A DNA stretch of 64,000 bases from Oasisia sp. SBJ-2009 (GCA_964017155.1 OZ024857.1:30706726-30770725), one strand, 5' to 3'. Shown: positions 1 through 13,272, counted from the first letter of the stretch. Made by a program: numbers and translations. The notes: generated by a model from the letters alone, not told the origin.

Positions 1-255
1 ATCCTTGTGGGCCAGCAGGGGTCTATAGGTAGCATCCCTCTGGGCCAGGGGTCTATAGGTTGCATCCTTGTAGGCCAGCATGGGTCTATAGGTAGCATCC
101 TTGTGGGACAGCATGGGTCTATAGGTAACATCCTTGTGGGCCAGCGGGAGTCTATGGGTAGCATCCCTGTGGGCCAGCATGACTCCATAGGTAGCATTCT
201 TGTAGGTAGCATTATTCTGAGCCAGCAGGGTTCTATAGGTAGCATCCTTGAGGAC
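1..255. repeat. Minisatellite, end of an array of about 33-bp units (copy 1)
   Basis: Units of 33 or 30 bp resemble GGTCTATAGGTAGCATCC followed by TTGTGGGCCAG. The stretch matches the last part of the larger array at 9019-10010 almost base for base, so it belongs to the tandemly duplicated segment. The array runs off the left edge of the window. Confidence 0.95.
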
Positions 256-315
256 CAGGTGTGTCCATTTTGAACATGGTGTACATATGATATACATTAT
301 ATTATTACTATATAG

Positions 316-366
<51 letters not shown>

Positions 367-699
367 CTTACACACATATACATACATATATGTACTAGAT
401 GAAAATAACAATGACATCTATATAAATGATACAGAATAAATATAGCCATAACTATAACTATAACTATATATATTATATATATATAATATATATATATTAT
501 ATATTATATATATATATAATTATATTTACTCTGTGTCATTTATATAGATGTCATTGTTGTGGTCATCTAGTATTACTAAGAACAGACTGTCCACTTATGT
601 ATTGTTGATGAAAATATAAACAATTAACAAATTCAAGAATTGTTGTTATTTCTCGTTTCAAACATTGTATATGCTAACTGGTAGTACTGTAGTACCTCA

Positions 700-858
700 A
701 AGATCAGACTGTTGCGCTCCCTGGTCATGTCCATATTCATATATTGGACACTAACAGCAGACACAGAGAGAAGGATACAGGCCATGGAGTCAATATGCCT
801 CAGAAAGATCCTCGGCATCACCTACATCACATCACCTTCAATTATTCCTGAGTTATGA
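700..858 (+). pseudogene. Fossil RTE-type reverse transcriptase C-terminal fragment (copy 1)
   Basis: A 53-codon frame ending in a stop reads KIRLLRSLVMSIF then TADTERRIQAME then LRKILGI. This pattern is known from the region downstream of the polymerase core in RTE-like non-LTR elements. Residues usually found between the IF.Y and WTLTA motifs are missing, and no flanking RT core remains. It is a relic inside the palindrome arm, repeated at 10434-10592 and, inverted, at 25603-25755. The inverted copy keeps more of the family pattern (TYRDHISND). Confidence 0.7.
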
Positions 859-2356
859 ATGTATCCTTTATTTCACACATCATAAAACATTAAAATGCAA
901 TTTGGAATTATGAAACAAACTGTGTATGCACGTCTTTCAGTTAAAGGAATACACATCACAGCATATGAGTAAAATTACATCAGTGTTTATAAAAATAACA
1001 TTTTATGTCATAACTTTTTAATTATTCACTTCTATCAAAAGGTTTATGCAAGTGGTTGATTTGGGGGTTAGACGATGCCACTTAGCAGGATTCCACTAAC
1101 CAGATGTTACGCGATGCGCAAATAATATGGTGTGCGGACATGCCTCAGTATGCGGATATATCCCTACTTCCCCTACTGTAAAGGGCCATAGAGCACCGTG
1201 TGATTATGGTTTTATATAAATATTGTATTTTATTTATTATTATTAATACGTTTTAACAATAATATTTGTAATGCTAAAAAGAACGCATCGATCTTCATCT
1301 TGCAGTCGCAGCTGATTGGAACTTTGCTCTTGCCTAGTAATTTGTTGAGATTTACACTTTAGTCATCCATCTACACATTGAAAAGGTGGGTGGAGGATTC
1401 CTCCCTGTTTGACACCATATGAGACATTGAAATAGCTAGAAAGGTACTTACACCATTTGATAGTAAGTTTCTCAGTGCTATACCAGTGGTAAAGACTGTG
1501 CACAATAAAGTAGCACAGCGAATGTGAGCCACAGTCAATTACTTTAATAGCTTGCTATGATCCAAGTAGTTAAACACATTCGAGCCTTTGGAGGCACCCA
1601 ACGTTGTGACATACGTAAAAGAGCCATTCGCAATACACTATCGAAAAAGTGGTTTTAACATAAATATGAGCATCTATTAAAATCCTGCTTTTGTAATCAA
1701 AATTGATTGGCACATACAGTAACAAATATGGTAACCCTGGATTAGTATTGATGATGCAAATAGTTTACTAGCAATTGTGGCATACACAATAAGTCTTTAA
1801 TGTTTGTTATCTAACAAATCACCTGAGTTATTTCTAATGATGGCAGCTATGACAGCAATCATCATTGTATCAGGTAAAAAATACACGCATTAACATACTA
1901 CCATATAGTGTATAACAGTGACAAACAAACATGTAGTTTTTTATTCGCATACTTAAGATGTTCACAACATTACTTATAAGGTCGTAACCAGAGGCTTTTC
2001 TAATTGGCACAGTATTAAATGATATGAATAAGTTATGTTCTGTTCTGATCCAATTGCAAATGATGCTAACACAGACAAACACAAAACTATGCTTACCTAA
2101 AAATTGTGAAGGTTTATCAGTTGTGACATTGGAATCTGTGGACATATCTACTGTCTGAATAGAAATCATTCATTGTAGTAATATAATATTACTGCTTTAA
2201 CACTTACTCAAAGATACAAGTGTCTTTGCAAAGTGTCATGCGTCTACTGTTAAAAACAGGTTCAAAGTCGAATGGAGTTAATTCAGTGCATCTTAGAATA
2301 AGCCAAGGCCAAATGTGCGCTCAGAATCTGCAATTCTGAATTTGGATGACATCGCT

Positions 2357-2484
<128 letters not shown>

Positions 2485-3170
2485 ATATATTATATAGTTC
2501 ATTACTACAAACAAAGGCTAGAATATGGCTTAATGTATGGCTAGGCCTAGAAAATTAATACCTAATTAAGACTGATAATTGCACACGTTTTAACAATAAT
2601 ATTTGTCATGCTAAAAAGAACGCATCGATCTTCTTCTTGCAGTTGCAGCTGATTGCAACTTGGCTCTTACCTTCCACCCCGTTCACCAGGTCCAAGACTA
2701 TGGTAACTTCTCAGCCATAGTGCAATTAATGTGCGAAGGCCGAAGGCTGCTCATACAAAAATATATAATATATAAGAAACAATACAACAATATAATCATT
2801 TGTTCTACAATGTTTGCACACTGATGATATTAAAACCACATTGATATCTGAGAAACAATACAGTAAATTAATGAACCGCAAGACAGGTATCTAAGTGTGT
2901 AATTTGTATGCTAGCCTCTGTAATATAATAACATTGTAGAACATTGGCTGGCTATTGCACATATGCTGGAAATAAATATTGAGTTGAGAAGCTACAGTTT
3001 ATAATAAAAGCAAGACCATAACTATGATCAGTTATGATTAGTGTTCAAATGTATGATCACTTAGAAATGGTGTAATCAGCTATGACTAAGCTATTTTTTA
3101 TCTCCACTACAACATTAGTACAGTCATGATAATCATAACAATTGTAGACAATCTAGACATAGTCATGGAG

Positions 3171-3596
3171 TCGATTACATTGCAGTGTAATATATTACTA
3201 TTACACCTGTACTTAATTTCCTTCCTATTACTATCACATTAGAATGAATATTCAATTAATTAGATGTCAAAAATATTAGATATGAGGAATATGTATTAAA
3301 TATCATTATCAATAATGTTTCTGTCAATAAGCCCATGCCAGGGGTAATTTTGCACCGAGTGCAATACCTGTTGGTATCGAACCAACAACTAAAACCGAGA
3401 CATTAGCAGATACCATTGTTGTAAACATACAATTTATTTGATAAATTTATTCAAATACTCCAAAAGGCAAACTGATTATTTTGTAAGACTATGGTAACTT
3501 CTGGCCTGGACTAGGCATTTCATGGTGTAGTGTAACAGCATTATTGACTGATAACATATCGCAGCGATAATGTGGAAACAAATTAACAAGTGTTCT
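3171..3596. mobile_element. 426-bp segment present only in left arms (copy 1)
   Basis: The inverted arm reads straight across this point (near 19780), while both left arms carry 426 extra bases flanked by GAG on each side. It therefore looks like an insertion with a 3-bp duplication, or a clean deletion from the other arm. It has no terminal inverted repeats and no ORF. On the minus strand a GGTTCGATACC motif at 3373-3383 resembles a tRNA B box, so a SINE-related origin is possible but unproven. The copy 2 equivalent is 12847-13272. Confidence 0.55.
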
Positions 3597-4559
3597 GAGG
3601 ACTAATTGCAACAGACAGATAAATATAAGTAAGTAAAATCAAAACATTCACAAAATAGCACAGTGCATACTGGATATGTCAAATTTGCAGGAACCCAATT
3701 TTGTCAGTTCAGTTTGCATGTAATCTATGCTTTCCCAATCCCATGCACACACCAAACTATCAGGTACACAAAAATAATGCAATGAGAGAAATATCAAGTG
3801 TGAGTATCTAAATCATTTAAAAATCTTTACCAATATGGTAATAGCCATTTTATACATACCTTAACAATGTCCATGAACTGCAGTATACTTTTTGAGGAAT
3901 CCTGGCATGGACATAACTTTAACGCGAATATCGCTATGAAGACCCGACTGTTGGTCACCCAGCTTCGACAACGAAACATAAACAAAGCTCCGATAATTCA
4001 TTTTATCGCTCATTCAGTTGTATTTCGAACGTAATGTAAACTTACCTTTAGTTCAATGTCAAAAGTGTCCAATCCAACGATATATCAGCACAAACTTCAT
4101 CAGTAGTAAAGAGCTACGATGTCCAAGGCGCCGCCATTGTTGAAGGTCCACAGATGATGAACTTCAATCACAAAAACTAAATTCTTTCAATGCCAAGCCA
4201 TGTCAAAATTACCCAGAATTCATAGCTGAGATATCAAAGTATCCGTAGGAATTAGTCTCTTAAGTATCCACAAGATGGGGCCACCGCTAGAGGCTTTATC
4301 TCCACCAGATGCTTTCGGATGCGTGGGGTCTAATGGATTAAACGTCATGGCCTATTCGCGGGATGAAACGACGTGATTCTTAGACCTGCTATACAACTGG
4401 CTTAAAACCAATTGTCTCGGAAAATCGAGTAGCGTTTCAGTAAAATTAACGGCTGTCGTTGTTTATCTGAGATTTCGAAACAGACGTGCAAACAGAAACC
4501 GCATTTTTCGCGGCTGAACGCATCTTACCTACTACGCAAAAGAAACCAGAAGTAACTGT

Positions 4560-4985
4560 GAAGCTGGAATAAACTGCGCAACCGGAACCGGACGTATCTG
4601 CGCAACCGGATCTTGAAGTAATGCGCAACCGGAACCGGGTGTGATGCGCAGCCGGAACTGGAAGTAATGCGCAGCCGGAACCGGAAGTGATGCGCAGCCG
4701 GAAATGCATTATTTCCTGTTCCGTATCACTTCCGGTTCCGTTCGCGCATCACTTCCGGTTCCGGTCGCGCATCACTTCCGGTTCCGGTCGCGCTCACTTC
4801 CGGTTGCGCATAATTTCCGGTTCCGGTTGCGCATAATTTCCGGCTGCGCAATGTTCTGGTTCCGGCTGCGCATCACATCCAATTCCGGTTGCGCATTACT
4901 TCCAGTTCCGGTTGCACAGATACGTCCGGTTCCGGTTGTGCAGTTAATTCCGGCTCCGGTTTCACATTTACTGGTTTCTTTTGTG
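4560..4985. repeat. GC-rich ETS-like short-repeat array at palindrome centre (copy 1)
   Basis: Roughly 20-25 bp units contain ACCGGAAGTGATGCGCAGCC on the left side and the complementary pattern on the right side, meeting at about 4706. ACCGGAAGT matches the ETS/GABP consensus and TGCGCA recurs between units. The equivalent in copy 2 is 14236-14661. This sits in otherwise AT-rich sequence. Short ORFs across it simply translate the repeat. Confidence 0.85.
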
Positions 4986-5596
4986 TAGTAGGTAAGATGC
5001 GTTGGGCCGCGAAAAATGCGGTTTCTGTTTGCACGTCTGTTTCGAAACCTCAGATAAACAACGGCAGCCGTTAATTTTACTGAAACGCTACTCGATTTTC
5101 CGAGACAATTGGTTTTAAGCCAGTGTTATAGCAGGTCTAAGAATCACGTCGTTTCATCCCGCGAATAGGCCATGACGTTTAATCCATTAGACCCACGCAT
5201 CCGAAAGCATCTGGTGGAGATAAAGCCTCTAGCGGTGGCCCCATCTTGCGGATACTTAAGAGACTAATTCCTACGGATACTTTGATATCTCAGCTATGAA
5301 TTCTGGGTAATTTTGACATGGCTTGGCATTGAAAGAATTTAGTTTTTTTGTGATTGAAGTTCACCATCTGTGGACCTACAACAATGGAGGCGTCTTGGAC
5401 ATCGTAGCTCTTTACTACTGATGAAATTTGTGCTGATATATCGTTGGATTGGACACTTTTGACATTGAATTAAAGGTAAGTTTACATTACGTTCGAAATA
5501 CAACTGAGTGAGCGATAACATGAATTATCGGAGCTTTGTTTATGTTTCGTTGTCGAAGCTGGGTGACCAACAGTCTGGTCTTCATAGCGATATTCG

Positions 5597-6621
5597 GGTA
5601 ATCTTATACTTAACTGGCCTAAATTATTACGGCCTTTTGAAACCGCTTTTTCACGTTATATCGATGTGTATGTGTTCGCAATGTGATTCTGATTCTGATG
5701 ATTTGTAGTACAAAACCCCTACTGGGGCATCACGCACTAGTGAGGGTGGTTGGTTTCAGGATGGCTGGCTTCATGTTATCTGGAAGTGGAATAAGAGTAT
5801 GTGTGCTTGGGAATGTGGAATTAGGATGGGGTGGGTGGGGAAAAGTACAATTTAATGTTGGGGATGATATGGGTGTGGTAGGGATGGGATGTGGAGGGGG
5901 GCTGGGGGTGGGGTATGTTGTCTATTAGAGGTGCCTCAAGGGTGCAGTTGTCAGGTTAATATCCTGCAATGCACCCTTGAAGGCGTCAAGACTGTTGGGG
6001 GTAAACACGTTAGGTGGAAGTTTGTTCCACTGGGCTATTGTTCGGGGGATAAAACTGTATTTATAATAGTTGTGAGAGGTGGATATTTGTCTGTATTTGT
6101 GTGGGTGGTTGGATCTTGTTTGGGTGTGTCCGGGTATGAGGTATTGATTGGGATTGATGTCTACAAGATTGTTGGTAATTTTGTACAGTGTGCAAAGTCG
6201 GGCCTCAGCCCTCCTCTGGTCCAGGGTTGGCCAGGAGAGGGCAGAGGCCAAGGTGCATCCAGATGTCTCCCAGCTGTAATTGTGGGCCACGAATCTTGCT
6301 GCATCTACATCACTTCCGGTACAAAGAAGTCAGATTTAATTGCTTTAATTAGTGTTTTAGAACAATTTAAACACGCCGAGTAGAAGTAAACAACGCGATG
6401 TCACCGCTGCAAATATGGCGCGGGCTGTAGGCACCTCCCAGAGGCACCAGAACCGCGGAGGCGCGAGCTGTTTAAATTGTTCTAAAACACAATTTTTTTT
6501 AATAATTCTTTGTACCGGAAGTGATGTAGAATCACATTGCGAACACATACACATCGATATAAGGTGAAAAAATGGGTTTAAAAGGCCGTAATAATTTAGG
6601 CCAGTTAAGTATAAGATTACC
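5597..6621. mobile_element. Foldback MITE-like element X (copy 1)
   Basis: The ends are inverted repeats starting GGTAATCTTATACTTAAC and ending with the complement. The element is flanked by the 8-bp duplication GATATTCG (5589-5596 and 6622-6629). The left palindrome arm has the single uninterrupted empty site. A second internal inverted repeat carries TGTTTTAGAACAATTTAAAC and ACTTCCGGTACAAAG, so the whole element can fold back. No transposase is present. The 8-bp TSD fits hAT-, P- or Merlin-like mobilisation, but the termini do not match a family I can name. Copy 2 is 15273-16297. Confidence 0.85.
5691..6301 (-). pseudogene. LINE 3' fragment nested in element X (copy 1)
   Basis: The minus-strand frame 6290-5925 encodes about 121 residues. 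They include RRAEARLCTLYKITNNLVD and FIPRTIAQWNKLPPNV, typical of the extreme C-terminus of CR1/Jockey-type non-LTR ORF2 proteins. The 3' end (left side) ends in CAGAATCAGAAT-type repeats. The fragment is 5'-truncated and splits the left arm of element X. No RT core remains. Copy 2 is 15367-15977. Confidence 0.75.
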
Positions 6622-6838
6622 GATATTCGCGTTAAAGTTATGTCCATGCCAGGATTCCTCAATAAGTATACTGCCGTTCATGGACATTGTTAAGGTATGT
6701 ATAAAATGGCTATTACCATATTGGTAAAGATTTTGAAATGATTTAGATACTCACACTTGATATTTCTCTCATTGCATTATTTTTGTGTACCTGATAGTTT
6801 GGTGTGTGCATAGGATTGGGAAAGCACAGATTACATGC

Positions 6839-9018
6839 GTACATGTGACTGGGCGCGCCTTGTAGCTGCACCACTTACTGATTTCCTGTATTTTGTCAAT
6901 TTGTACCAGTTTTAGAGAGTCTACAGTCGTACAATTTTACATATAATTTTATGAAAGCATCGAGTCTACGATAGACCTCATCTCACGGCAAGTATATACG
7001 CATATTCGTGAATTCATGACGTTTGAAATTTTCTGCCTGCACCTGAGTGACAATTGACATGCTTATGCGATCATGCGCAACCATTGTTGCCAGAGCTGTG
7101 TACCCGTCACGCATGATCACATTCACCGCAGAATGTTTACACCGCCTACGCCCCTGCAGAGACACCCGTCTGAACAATGCTGCCTGGAGAGCAGCGTGCG
7201 GTGCAGGGGTGGCACTCCACCGACCCACCCACCGGGGCTGCCGTGCAGGTGCCCACAAGCAACGAAACATACAAGTCATTGTAATGTCTCGTCCGACAAC
7301 GTTGACAAAATTGCCAGTTACTTCCCGAGGCAATAACATAACGATTACAACGGCACAACGGCACCAGCAACAACAACACCGGCGACAACAGCGTCACCCG
7401 GGATAACTATGGCGGCATCGGTGACAGCCACGGCGGCACCGGCGATAACTATGGCGCCACAGGCGAAAACAACGGCGGCACCGGCAACGAATATTGTAAC
7501 ACTGGCGACAACAGTTGCAGCACCGGTGACAACAACGACACCGCCGACAATAATAACAACACCGGCAACAATATCAGTGACACCGGCTACAACAACAGCG
7601 TCACCGACGATAGTAACACTAATAGCGACACCGGCTGCGACAGCCGTTGCGGCGCCAGCGGTAGCGGCGCCGGTGATGGCAGCGGTTTATCCCATTCGCA
7701 CTGTTGTAACCACAAGATCTATGGTGTCTACGAAACCGCGACATCCTCAACGGGGCAATCTCCTGGACCTGCTTCCGTGCCCCTCAAAATGCGACAAGCT
7801 GGGCACCATGACAATCTGCCTGATCAACGCACAGTCAGTTAGAAATAAAGTGTCGTCCCTTTGTGACTTTATATCAGATCATGACTTCGACATTTTGACT
7901 ATGACTGAAACCTGCTACGTGATACTCCCGGGGATAGCCAGATTATCAGAGCCTTAACGATGCCTGGCTACACCTTTACCCACGTTCCGAGGAGACAACA
8001 CACGAACACCACAGCCAGAGGAGGTGGGGTTGCCAAGGCCAACCCCAACTACGTGCCTGAGGATAATCCAGACGCCGTGGACAATACACTAAGCATTCTC
8101 GTGCCTGCAACAGAAGATGAAATAAGAGGACTGATCAACAAGAGCCCCTCAACATCATGCTCACTTGACCCAGTGCCGAATTGGCTACTGAAAGAATATC
8201 TAACTTGTCTCCTACCAACCATTACAAACATTGTCAACTTGTCTATGTCAACAGGAATTGTGCCTACAGCAATGAAAAGTGCGCTCGTGACGCCGTATCT
8301 GAAGAAGCCTTCCCTGGACAAGGATGTCATGAACAACTTTCGCCCTATCTCAAAGTTGTCCTTTATTTCAAAGTTGACAGAGAGGGTTGTGCTGAGGAGG
8401 CTTATCGACCACGTCTCGTCCGGCAACTTACATGAAACATTCCAGTCATCTTACAAGCCGAATCACAGTACGGAAACTGCGCTGACGAGAATCCAGAATG
8501 ACATCCTGATGGCCCTGGACAACAAGAGAGGTGTCGTGCTGGTCCTACTCGATCTGTCAGCGGCCATTGACACTGTAGACCATACGCTCTTGTTGGCTTG
8601 CATGAAGAGGATAGGTGTCATAGACGTTGCGCATCAGTGGTTTGAGTCTTGTCTTCAAGGACTCAAACTGTCTGCCTAAGCCAGACCAAGTCAGACACAC
8701 TGGAGCTGCTCCAGGGAGTGCCGCAAGGGTTTGTTCTTGACACAGTTCTGTTCACACTCTACACAGGACCCATCGGGCAAATAATTAGACGGCACCGTCT
8801 TGACTTCCATCTGTTTGCTGATGACTCTCAATTGTATGTTTCATTTAAGATCAATGACACTAATGACGAAATCATTGCACTTGCACGCATACAAGCATGT
8901 GTTGATGAATTGAAAGCATGGATAATTCATCATCGGCTTCAGCTTAATGACAGCAAGACTGAAGTACTGGTATTCACCACACCAAGTTCGGCTGGCAAAC
9001 ACAACCTGACTGATGTTG
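6839..9018 (+). mobile_element. CR1/L2-like LINE, 3'-truncated copy
   Basis: This is the same element as 16515-19648, cut at 9018 by the minisatellite. RT frames at 7960-8679 and 8649-9018 carry two changes at conserved positions relative to copy 2: the catalytic motif reads AAIDT instead of AAFDT, and GFVLDT replaces GFVLGT. It shares the frameshift near 8655 and the deleted endonuclease with copy 2, so those lesions predate the duplication. Confidence 0.88.
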
Positions 9019-10010
9019 TTCTGAGGCAGCAGGGTTCTATAGGTAGCATCCTTGTGGGCCAGGGTCTATGGGTAGCATCCTTGTGGACCAGCATGGGTCT
9101 ATAGGTAGCATCCTTGTGGGCCAGGGGTCTATAGGTTGCATCCTTGTGGACCGGCATGGGTCTATAGGTAGCATCCTTGTGGGCCAGGCGTCTACGGGTA
9201 GCATCCTTGTGGACCAGCATGGGTCTATAGGTAGCATCCTTGTGGGCCAGGGGTCTATAGGTTGCATCCTTGTGGACCGGCATGGGTCTGTAGGTAGCAT
9301 CCTTATGGGCCAGCAGGGCTCTATTGGTAGTATCCTTGTGGGCCAGCATGGGTCTATAGGTTGCATCCTTGTGGGCCAGCAGACGTCTATATGTAGCATC
9401 CTTGTCTGCCAGCAGGGTTCTATAGGTTGAACCCTAGTGGGACAGCATGGGTATATAGGTAGTATCCATGTGGGCCAGCAAGGGTCTATAGGTAGCATCC
9501 TTGTGGGCCAGCAGGGGTCTATAGGTAGCATCCTTTTGAGCCAGCAGGGTTCTATAGGTAGCATCCTTGTGGGTCAGCATGTGTCTATAGGTAGCATCAT
9601 TGTGGGCCAGGGATCTATAGGTTGCATCCTTGTGGGCCAGCAGGGGTATATAGGTAGCATCATTGTGGGCCAGCATGGGTCTATAGTTAGCATCCTTGTG
9701 GGCCAGGGTTCTATAGATAGCATCCCTCTGGGCCATGGGTCTGTCTATATGTAGCATCCTTGTGGGCCAGCAGGGGTCTATAGGTAGCATCCCTCTGGGC
9801 CAGGGGTCTATAGGTTGCATCCTTGTAGGCCAGCATGGGTCTATAGGTAGCATCCTTGTGGGACAGCATGGGTCTATAGGTAACATCCTTGTGGGCCAGC
9901 GGGAGTCTATGGGTAGCATCCCTGTGGGCCAGCATGACTCCATAGGTAGCATTCTTGTAGGTAGCATTATTCTGAGCCAGCAGGGTTCTATAGGTAGCAT
10001 CCTTGAGGAC
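9019..10010. repeat. Minisatellite of 30- and 33-bp units
   Basis: About 30 imperfect units occur, e.g. GGTCTATAGGTAGCATCC, TTGTGGGCCAG, CATG or CAGG. Most unit lengths are multiples of three, so long frames stay open on both strands: plus GSIGSILVGQH, minus MLPIDPCWPTR. A stop at 9428-9430 and a frame change near 9735 break the plus frame. I see no start context, splice signals or codon bias that would make it a gene. Confidence 0.95.
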
Positions 10011-10433
10011 CAGGTGTGTCCATTTTGAACATGGTGTACATATGATATACATTATATTATTACTATATAGTATAATATATATATATATATATATATATAC
10101 ATACTTACACACATATACATACATATATGTACTAGATGAAAATAACAATGACATCTATATAAATGATACAGAATAAATATAGCCATAACTATAACTATAA
10201 CTATATATATTATATATATATATATATATATTATATATTATATATATATATAATTATATTTACTCTGTGTCATTTATATAGATGTCATTGTTGTGGTCAT
10301 CTAGTATTACTAAGAACAGACTGTCCACTTATGTATTGTTGATGAAAATATAAACAATTAACAAATTCAAGAATTGTTGTTATTTCTCGTTTCAAACATT
10401 GTATATGCTAACTGGTAGTACTGTAGTACCTCA

Positions 10434-10592
10434 AAGATCAGACTGTTGCGCTCCCTGGTCATGTCCATATTCATATATTGGACACTAACAGCAGACACAG
10501 AGAGAAGGATACAGGCCATGGAGTCAATATGCCTCAGAAAGATCCTCGGCATCACCTACATCACATCACCTTCAATTATTCCTGAGTTATGA
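10434..10592 (+). pseudogene. Fossil RTE-type reverse transcriptase C-terminal fragment (copy 2)
   Basis: Identical in content to 700-858: 53 codons with TADTERRIQAME and LRKILGI, ending in a stop. It lies inside the left arm and was present before the inverted arrangement formed, because the right arm carries it too (25603-25755). Confidence 0.7.
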
Positions 10593-12092
10593 ATGTATCC
10601 TTTATTTCACACATCATAAAACATTAAAATGCAATTTGGAATTATGAAACAAACTGTGTATGCACGTCTTTCAGTTAAAGGAATACACATCACAGCATAT
10701 GAGTAAAATTACATCAGTGTTTATAAAAATAACATTTTATGTCATAACTTTTTAATTATTCACTTCTATCAAAAGGTTTATGCAAGTGGTTGATTTGGGG
10801 GTTAGACGATGCCACTTAGCAGGATTCCACTAACCAGATGTTACGCGATGCGCAAATAATATGGTGTGCGGACATGCCTCAGTATGCGGATATATCCCTA
10901 CTTCCCCTACTGTAAAGGGCCATAGAGCACCGTGTGATTATGGTTTTATATAAATATTGTATTTTATTTATTATTATTAATACGTTTTAACAATAATATT
11001 TGTAATGCTAAAAAGAACGCATCGATCTTCATCTTGCAGTCGCAGCTGATTGGAACTTTGCTCTTGCCTAGTAATTTGTTGAGATTTACACTTTAGTCAT
11101 CCATCTACACATTGAAAAGGTGGGTGGAGGATTCCTCCCTGTTTGACACCATATGAGACATTGAAATAGCTAGAAAGGTACTTACACCATTTGATAGTAA
11201 GTTTCTCAGTGCTATACCAGTGGTAAAGACTGTGCACAATAAAGTAGCACAGCGAATGTGAGCCACAGTCAATTACTTTAATAGCTTGCTATGATCCAAG
11301 TAGTTAAACACATTCGAGCCTTTGGAGGCACCCAACGTTGTGACATACGTAAAAGAGCCATTCGCAATACACTATCGAAAAAGTGGTTTTAACATAAATA
11401 TGAGCATCTATTAAAATCCTGCTTTTGTAATCAAAATTGATTGGCACATACAGTAACAAATATGGTAACCCTGGATTAGTATTGATGATGCAAATAGTTT
11501 ACTAGCAATTGTGGCATACACAATAAGTCTTTAATGTTTGTTATCTAACAAATCACCTGAGTTATTTCTAATGATGGCAGCTATGACAGCAATCATCATT
11601 GTATCAGGTAAAAAATACACGCATTAACATACTACCATATAGTGTATAACAGTGACAAACAAACATGTAGTTTTTTATTCGCATACTTAAGATGTTCACA
11701 ACATTACTTATAAGGTCGTAACCAGAGGCTTTTCTAATTGGCACAGTATTAAATGATATGAATAAGTTATGTTCTGTTCTGATCCAATTGCAAATGATGC
11801 TAACACAGACAAACACAAAACTATGCTTACCTAAAAATTGTGAAGGTTTATCAGTTGTGACATTGGAATCTGTGGACACATCTACTGTCTGAATAGAAAT
11901 CATTCATTGTAGTAATATAATATTACTGCTTTAACACTTACTCAAAGATACAAGTGTCTTTGCAAAGTGTCATGCGTCTACTGTTAAAAACAGGTTCAAA
12001 GTCGAATGGAGTTAATTCAGTGCATCTTAGAATAAGCCAAGGCCAAATGTGCGCTCAGAATCTGCAATTCTGAATTTGGATGACATCGCTCA

Positions 12093-12094
<2 letters not shown>

Positions 12095-12149
<55 letters not shown>
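12095..12149. repeat. (TA)n microsatellite, copy 2
   Basis: This is the shorter allele-like counterpart of 2358-2470, at the same flanks. Confidence 0.97.
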
Positions 12150-12160
<11 letters not shown>

Positions 12161-12846
12161 ATATATTATATAGTTCATTACTACAAACAAAGGCTAGAAT
12201 ATGGCTTAATGTATGGCTAGGCCTAGAAAATTAATACCTAATTAAGACTGATAATTGCACACGTTTTAACAATAATATTTGTCATGCTAAAAAGAACGCA
12301 TCGATCTTCTTCTTGCAGTTGCAGCTGATTGCAACTTGGCTCTTACCTTCCACCCCGTTCACCAGGTCCAAGACTATGGTAACTTCTCAGCCATAGTGCA
12401 ATTAATGTGCGAAGGCCGAAGGCTGCTCATACAAAAATATATAATATATAAGAAACAATACAACAATATAATCATTTGTTCTACAATGTTTGCACACTGA
12501 TGATATTAAAACCACATTGATATCTGAGAAACAATACAGTAAATTAATGAACCGCAAGACAGGTATCTAAGTGTGTAATTTGTATGCTAGCCTCTGTAAT
12601 ATAATAACATTGTAGAACATTGGCTGGCTATTGCACATATGCTGGAAATAAATATTGAGTTGAGAAGCTACAGTTTATAATAAAAGCAAGACCATAACTA
12701 TGATCAGTTATGATTAGTGTTCAAATGTATGATCACTTAGAAATGGTGTAATCAGCTATGACTAAGCTATTTTTTATCTCCACTACAACATTAGTACAGT
12801 CATGATAATCATAACAATTGTAGACAATCTAGACATAGTCATGGAG

Positions 12847-13272
12847 TCGATTACATTGCAGTGTAATATATTACTATTACACCTGTACTTAATTTCCTTC
12901 CTATTACTATCACATTAGAATGAATATTCAATTAATTAGATGTCAAAAATATTAGATATGAGGAATATGTATTAAATATCATTATCAATAATGTTTCTGT
13001 CAATAAGCCCATGCCAGGGGTAATTTTGCACCGAGTGCAATACCTGTTGGTATCGAACCAACAACTAAAACCGAGACATTAGCAGATACCATTGTTGTAA
13101 ACATACAATTTATTTGATAAATTTATTCAAATACTCCAAAAGGCAAACTGATTATTTTGTAAGACTATGGTAACTTCTGGCCTGGACTAGGCATTTCATG
13201 GTGTAGTGTAACAGCATTATTGACTGATAACATATCGCAGCGATAATGTGGAAACAAATTAACAAGTGTTCT
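12847..13272. mobile_element. 426-bp segment present only in left arms (copy 2)
   Basis: Same segment as 3171-3596, flanked by GAG and absent from the right arm near 19780. The presence of the segment in both tandem copies dates it before their duplication. Confidence 0.55.

Noticed and set aside
1870..2169. 99-codon minus-strand ORF in the palindrome arm as a gene
   Set aside because: It is present in all arm copies but interrupted by the RTE insertion point in one, has no domain, and its frame crosses a donor-like GTAAGC. It could be a decayed exon but is not supportable as a gene.
3373..3383. tRNA gene
   Set aside because: Only a B-box-like motif is visible; I could not fold an acceptor stem or find a matching A box.
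9019..10010. CRISPR-like array
   Set aside because: Units are head-to-tail degenerate copies with no distinct spacers, and the genome is eukaryotic.
9068..10028. Repeat-protein gene encoding GSIGSILVGQ units
   Set aside because: An in-frame TGA and a frame slip occur, both strands are open, and there are no start or splice signals.
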